From positions 2,480,001-2,544,000 of the forward strand of contig OY783209.1 of the NCBI GenBank assembly GCA_963678705.1: 64,000 nucleotides of DNA, in the 5' to 3' direction. Position numbers and translations under genes: made by a program. This stretch comes from Panorpa germanica (lineage: Eukaryota; Arthropoda; Insecta; Mecoptera; Panorpidae). Positions 61,240 through 64,000 of the stretch are shown piece after piece. Under the pieces are notes generated by a model. It saw only the letters and a program-made list of their open reading frames with translations, was not told the DNA's origin and searched no databases. Position 1 is the stretch's first letter, and every line of letters begins with the position of its first letter.

Positions 61240-63560
61240 GATGCAAAGGAAAATGCTTAAATTGAGGTAATGATAATTTAGCAGCTAAGAAAACGTATAG
61301 CAAACAGTTTATAGAAATTTTAACAGGATGGAATTAGTGATAATAAGCTGGTAACTAGTTTCAGTAAGCAGGTGATCCGTATTTATTAGTTTAGCTGTCG
61401 TTACGAAAATTTACACATTTTAAATTAGATTGACTTCTGACTCATAGCTCTGGTCACCCATACGAATATTAACACTTCAAATTGTATCTTTAAACTATGA
61501 TGATTTAGCGTTATTAACTAAATTGTGGTTTGTTTCACGATCCATTATGGAGAATAAATAATGTGTAATTATTTGAACTAGCAATATAAATATTACTTAA
61601 GATAATTAACACAATAATCACCTATATCATCATGATCATTTATGTATATTTCACATAGTAAACATTAAGTCATTTGAAAAACCAGTCTTAAAAACAATTA
61701 GCAACTCAGATGTAACTTTTTAAATTTATTGATTCATTTAAAACGTATTTGGTATTTCGAGCTGTACATCAAAACGACTCATAAATTTAGCTGATTTAAA
61801 AGTGGGTAGGACTTATGCTTCTGGCTACTTCAGCGAACCTGGTGGCAGATACGTAAACTTATTGATTTCAAACTACTTAAAGTTTTTAACTGTTTCCAAA
61901 TTTGTTAAAGTAACTTGATTATTGAGCGTTGACATGAAATATAAGCCCGAAATCAAATGAATCTATCTAAAACCGGAGGCTTAAATCTAATCAGCCTAGG
62001 GGCTTTGTCTTGGGACATTATGTGGACAACGAATTAACACCCAAACGAAATACTGGAAACATAAATATCAGGATGAACCCAAATAAAATATTCATCATTG
62101 ATTTAGAAAGCACTGTTAACGATCTACTATAAAATTTATGGTCCGTCGATCCGGATTCTAATTTCATTAACCAACGCCCTCTTAATTCATCCAATAGACA
62201 ACAGAGATTTAATCATAATATATTATTTGTTTTTAAATAGTTAATCGTCTTGTTGGTACACATGGTTTATTTGTTTAACATGTGTTTTACTTCACATTGG
62301 TTGTTTCGTAATAACATTAATAGCTTGTTAATTTAAAAATACATGTAAGTTATTTATAAACGAAAACTTTTACTTCCTTATAGTAAAAAATAGAAATATT
62401 TACCTAATCAAATGTTATTTGCTTAATTGGAAATCATATTTAATGAAATTCAATACATAAAAAACTATTCAAGTCTTATTAATTAAGATATTATAATTAA
62501 TAGAGGTTAATTAAAATATAAAATCATTAAACCGTTTATTTATTTCTTCGTAAAAACATTTATTTTAACCTAAATATGAAAAGATCATATTTATTCAATT
62601 ATTATAAACCATAAAGCCTACATTCCCGTGCGATTGAGTAAACACGTTAGACAAATTTATTGGTGATTATTATATTTATGTCAAACGAAAGTAGGCCTTA
62701 AGGGTATATTCATACGTCAATCATTACGGAATGTAATATTAGCATAGGTGTGTTATAGCTTAATATACTTGTCTAATAATTGAGAGCTAAATTGTAATTG
62801 TACCTGTTTTACTAGATTCTCAACATCATTCAAAAATTTATTTATTTATTATCGTTGGTTATGTAATCTGTAATTGAACGTGTTATCAAAGTAAATACAC
62901 CTTAGACTGATACATAGGCGTCCGTAAGTAGGAGCATCTATAAGCACTATTTATCTCGTTCAATTAAAATTAAAAGTTGATTAATAATATCACAATATAC
63001 AGCTCATGAAAATCTTTAATAACATGCCAGGAAGATTTACTACTTAAGATTAACAATAGTTCCGCAGAACAAATAAAATCTTACCCTAAACAAATAAATC
63101 TAAAAATCATTCTAAATAACTGCCGTATTTATTAGCAATATTTGCTTAAATACACACGCGTTAACTGTGAAAATGTATACCGCCTACACTACTTTCTTAT
63201 AATTAGTTTTGTCATTCATATATCATTTAAATTGATTAGACTGAGGTTTTCGTGTGAGATAAAATTTGATGACTTTTAAATATACTCTTCCCACATTATA
63301 ACATAACATGACATAAACAATTTATTTGTTTATTTAAATAATTAAATGACCACACGTTTCTTTTAAATTTTAATAAATAGAAATGAAACTAATATTCTAC
63401 TCAATTATTATCGATTATTTAATTAGCGAGCACTTTGTCAATTAGAGTTTCGTAAATTTTATAATCAATTGAAATAATATGTACACATTTTTTGACACCG
63501 TAGATGAAATCGTTAAGGGCTACAATTATTTAGAGCTACTTCTAGTTCAAATCTCCAAGA
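61240..63560. other. hh intron 1 sequence without recognised elements
   Basis: More than 2.3 kb without any frame over 60 codons and without noticed repeats. Such a quiet, repeat-poor stretch in an otherwise transposon-rich intron could include conserved regulatory DNA, but sequence alone does not show it. Confidence 0.4.
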
Positions 63561-63712
63561 CACCGTCCAAGATAGCTAGCAAATGTGAAACTACACTGCA
63601 AGATATATAAAATGAACCTTGTAATTGGCTAGAGGCAAGCTAGAACGTGTGAAAGTGCATTGGTAGACAATTTCTATAGGAATAGTATAAAATGAACCTT
63701 AGAATTGGTTAG

Positions 63713-63902
63713 TATAGTTCAAATTACGAGAGTTCGGCGGCGACTCATACTTAAAACAAGTTGTGGAGTATAAACTGCCGATATAACTAAAAAGCACTGA
63801 CTCACCACAAGATAAAATTCATTATCGTATTATAGATTTATACCGCTCTTATAACCTCTTTTAAGTATAAGTCGCCGCCGAACTATCGTGATTTGGACTA
63901 TA
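63713..63902. mobile_element. palindromic miniature element (family D), copy 3
   Basis: Same terminal sequence as the copy at 41855, with TTCGGCGGCGACTC in both arms. The arms pair for roughly 55 bp. It sits within a locally repeated sequence: AGAACGTGTGAAAGTGCA occurs just left (about 63642) and just right (about 63910) of it. Confidence 0.8.
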
Positions 63903-64000
63903 GCAAGCCAGAACGTGTGAAAGTGCACTGCAAGATAATTTTCAACTTGAAATTTTGATTTGGATTGTGTGATATGAAAATATCATCCCAGGATGATAAA

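Larger units (their letters stand above)
46006..64000 (-). other. hh: hedgehog intron 1, partial (runs off the right edge)
   Basis: Sequence upstream of the exon 2 acceptor. None of the minus-strand frames here resembles the N-terminal part of Hedgehog, so exon 1 is inferred to lie beyond position 64000 and the intron to exceed 18 kb. The interval could hold intronic enhancers, but none can be named from sequence alone. It contains a piggyBac-like element, two miniature elements with clean target duplications, a LINE tail and several repeat copies, each listed separately. Confidence 0.8.

Overview
This is AT-rich animal nuclear DNA (about 30% GC by eye), almost certainly from an insect. It has spliced exons, many short inverted-repeat DNA transposons, insect-type mariner, hAT and piggyBac-like elements and LINE fragments. 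There are no bacterial-style operons.

The only conserved host gene I can name is hedgehog (hh), on the minus strand. Its middle exon (45744..46005, end of the signalling domain) and last exon (27884..28584, autoprocessing Hint domain) are both open, have good splice sites and keep every catalytic and zinc-binding residue I could check. They are separated by a 17.2 kb intron. The first exon (signal peptide and start of the signalling domain) is not visible, so intron 1 must run past the right edge and exceed 18 kb.

Layout. 1..27883 lies downstream of hh. It holds LINE fragments (2.9, 6.2, 7.2 kb), a mariner relic (1.7 kb), several hAT-like miniature elements, an 11-bp minisatellite, a SINE-like unit (25.6 kb) and a GC-rich island (22.9-23.15 kb) that may be the 5' end of an unseen neighbour. 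28585..45743 is hh intron 2. It carries a complete but dead 3.45 kb hAT element with an exact 8-bp target duplication, itself split by a 905-bp mariner-like element, plus several miniature elements. 46006..64000 is hh intron 1. It carries a piggyBac-like element, two miniature elements with clean target duplications, a related pair at 55-57 kb, a LINE tail and a palindromic element at the right edge.

Most open frames in the window are chance frames or transposon remnants. Three things go beyond routine annotation: a 50-nt exon-like unit with acceptor and donor, present twice on the plus strand (39480..39529 and 54183..54232) inside the hh introns; repeats in opposite orientation on the two sides of hh exon 2, which could pair in the pre-mRNA; and a peptide frame kept open in two copies of a miniature element. 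I found no convincing new multi-gene system.
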